Source of the DNA: Geodermatophilus normandii
GTDB lineage: Bacteria; Actinomycetota; Actinomycetes; Mycobacteriales; Geodermatophilaceae
DNA: 64,000 bases
Direction of reading: 5' to 3'
Assembly (NCBI RefSeq): GCF_003182485.1
Contig: NZ_QGTX01000001.1
Location: forward strand, 2,128,001-2,192,000
In this document: in pieces, positions 63,976-64,000 of the stretch
How the letters are laid out: each line of letters begins with the position of its first letter
Position numbering within the stretch: position 1 is the stretch's first letter
Notes under the pieces: model-generated
The model's input: only the letters and a program-made list of their open reading frames with translations
Told to the model about the DNA's origin: nothing
Database searches by the model: none
Position numbers and translations under genes: made by a program

Positions 63976-64000
63976 ACGACCCGCCGGCCCACCGGCCGGC

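Overview
The window is a piece of a high-GC (about 75 %) actinobacterial chromosome. Gene content and order follow the Mycobacterium tuberculosis block from about Rv3195 to Rv3242c (comF, hpf, secA1, rhlE, the DUF3107 and TetR genes, the DUF3152 gene, moeZ, adnAB, nudC, mycoredoxin, uvrD2, whiB7 and the ABC1 kinase). Protein style, frequent GTG starts and the lack of mycobacterial-specific genes suggest a member of the Geodermatophilaceae (Blastococcus, Geodermatophilus or Modestobacter). The genus is inference. No rRNA, tRNA or CRISPR array was seen.

Layout. 1-8.3 kb: comF fragment, hibernation factor, a GNAT protein, a flavin/F420-type oxidase, a degenerate SDR, secA1, an Rv3235-like protein, a LysM protein and a BldC-like regulator. 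8.5-12.8 kb: a SAF/CpaB-like and CpaE-like pair with no pilus genes beside it, a WS/DGAT acyltransferase and a DUF6912 protein. 12.9-17.4 kb: an EssC-like type VII ATPase divergent from one WXG100 protein. 17.4-18.8 kb: a two-gene membrane operon. 18.8-20.5 kb: a lower-GC scar with a lipoprotein-like gene and a decayed integrase. 20.5-24.9 kb: MaoC, NUDIX, DUF6758, small membrane, PH-domain, PHP and RecB-type nuclease genes. 24.9-29.7 kb (minus strand): MpaB-type oxygenase, hydrolase, beta-propeller protein and a DEAD-box helicase that appears to start at CTG. 30-36.8 kb: ferritin-like protein, DUF3107, TetR and a divergent hydrolase, a DUF3152 protease coupled to a propeller protein, and MoeZ. 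36.9-38.8 kb: TIGR03086-like protein, a repeat-rich membrane protein and an alkyltransferase-like protein. 39-45.7 kb: adnAB, the mycobacterial-type recombination helicase-nuclease. 45.8-51.2 kb: GNAT, epoxide-hydrolase-like protein, M20 dipeptidase, Ser/Thr kinase and a DUF2510 protein. 51.4-56.6 kb: an M16 protease pair, NudC, a kinase-like protein, an ANTAR protein and mycoredoxin. 56.8-62.8 kb: uvrD2, the whiB7 leader and whiB7, a small basic protein, the ABC1 kinase and a ThiF-like protein. 62.8-64 kb: a DUF5679 zinc protein and a metallopeptidase.

Two signals recur. First, many genes begin at a GTG or ATG placed 6-7 bases after a TANNNT hexamer with no Shine-Dalgarno, the pattern of leaderless transcripts. 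Second, operon partners often overlap by four bases (GTGA). Two genes, adnB and the ThiF-like gene, are each broken by an apparent one-base loss in a C/G run; these are either assembly undercalls or real frameshifts.

The items most worth following are the whiB7 leader (a 104-codon upstream ORF followed by a hairpin), a four-cysteine extracytoplasmic domain shared by the Ser/Thr kinase and a second membrane protein, a REPIN-like nested palindrome, the isolated EssC/WXG100 and SAF/CpaE pairs, and several family members that have lost hallmark catalytic or binding residues (WS/DGAT, SDR, NudC, uridine-kinase-like).
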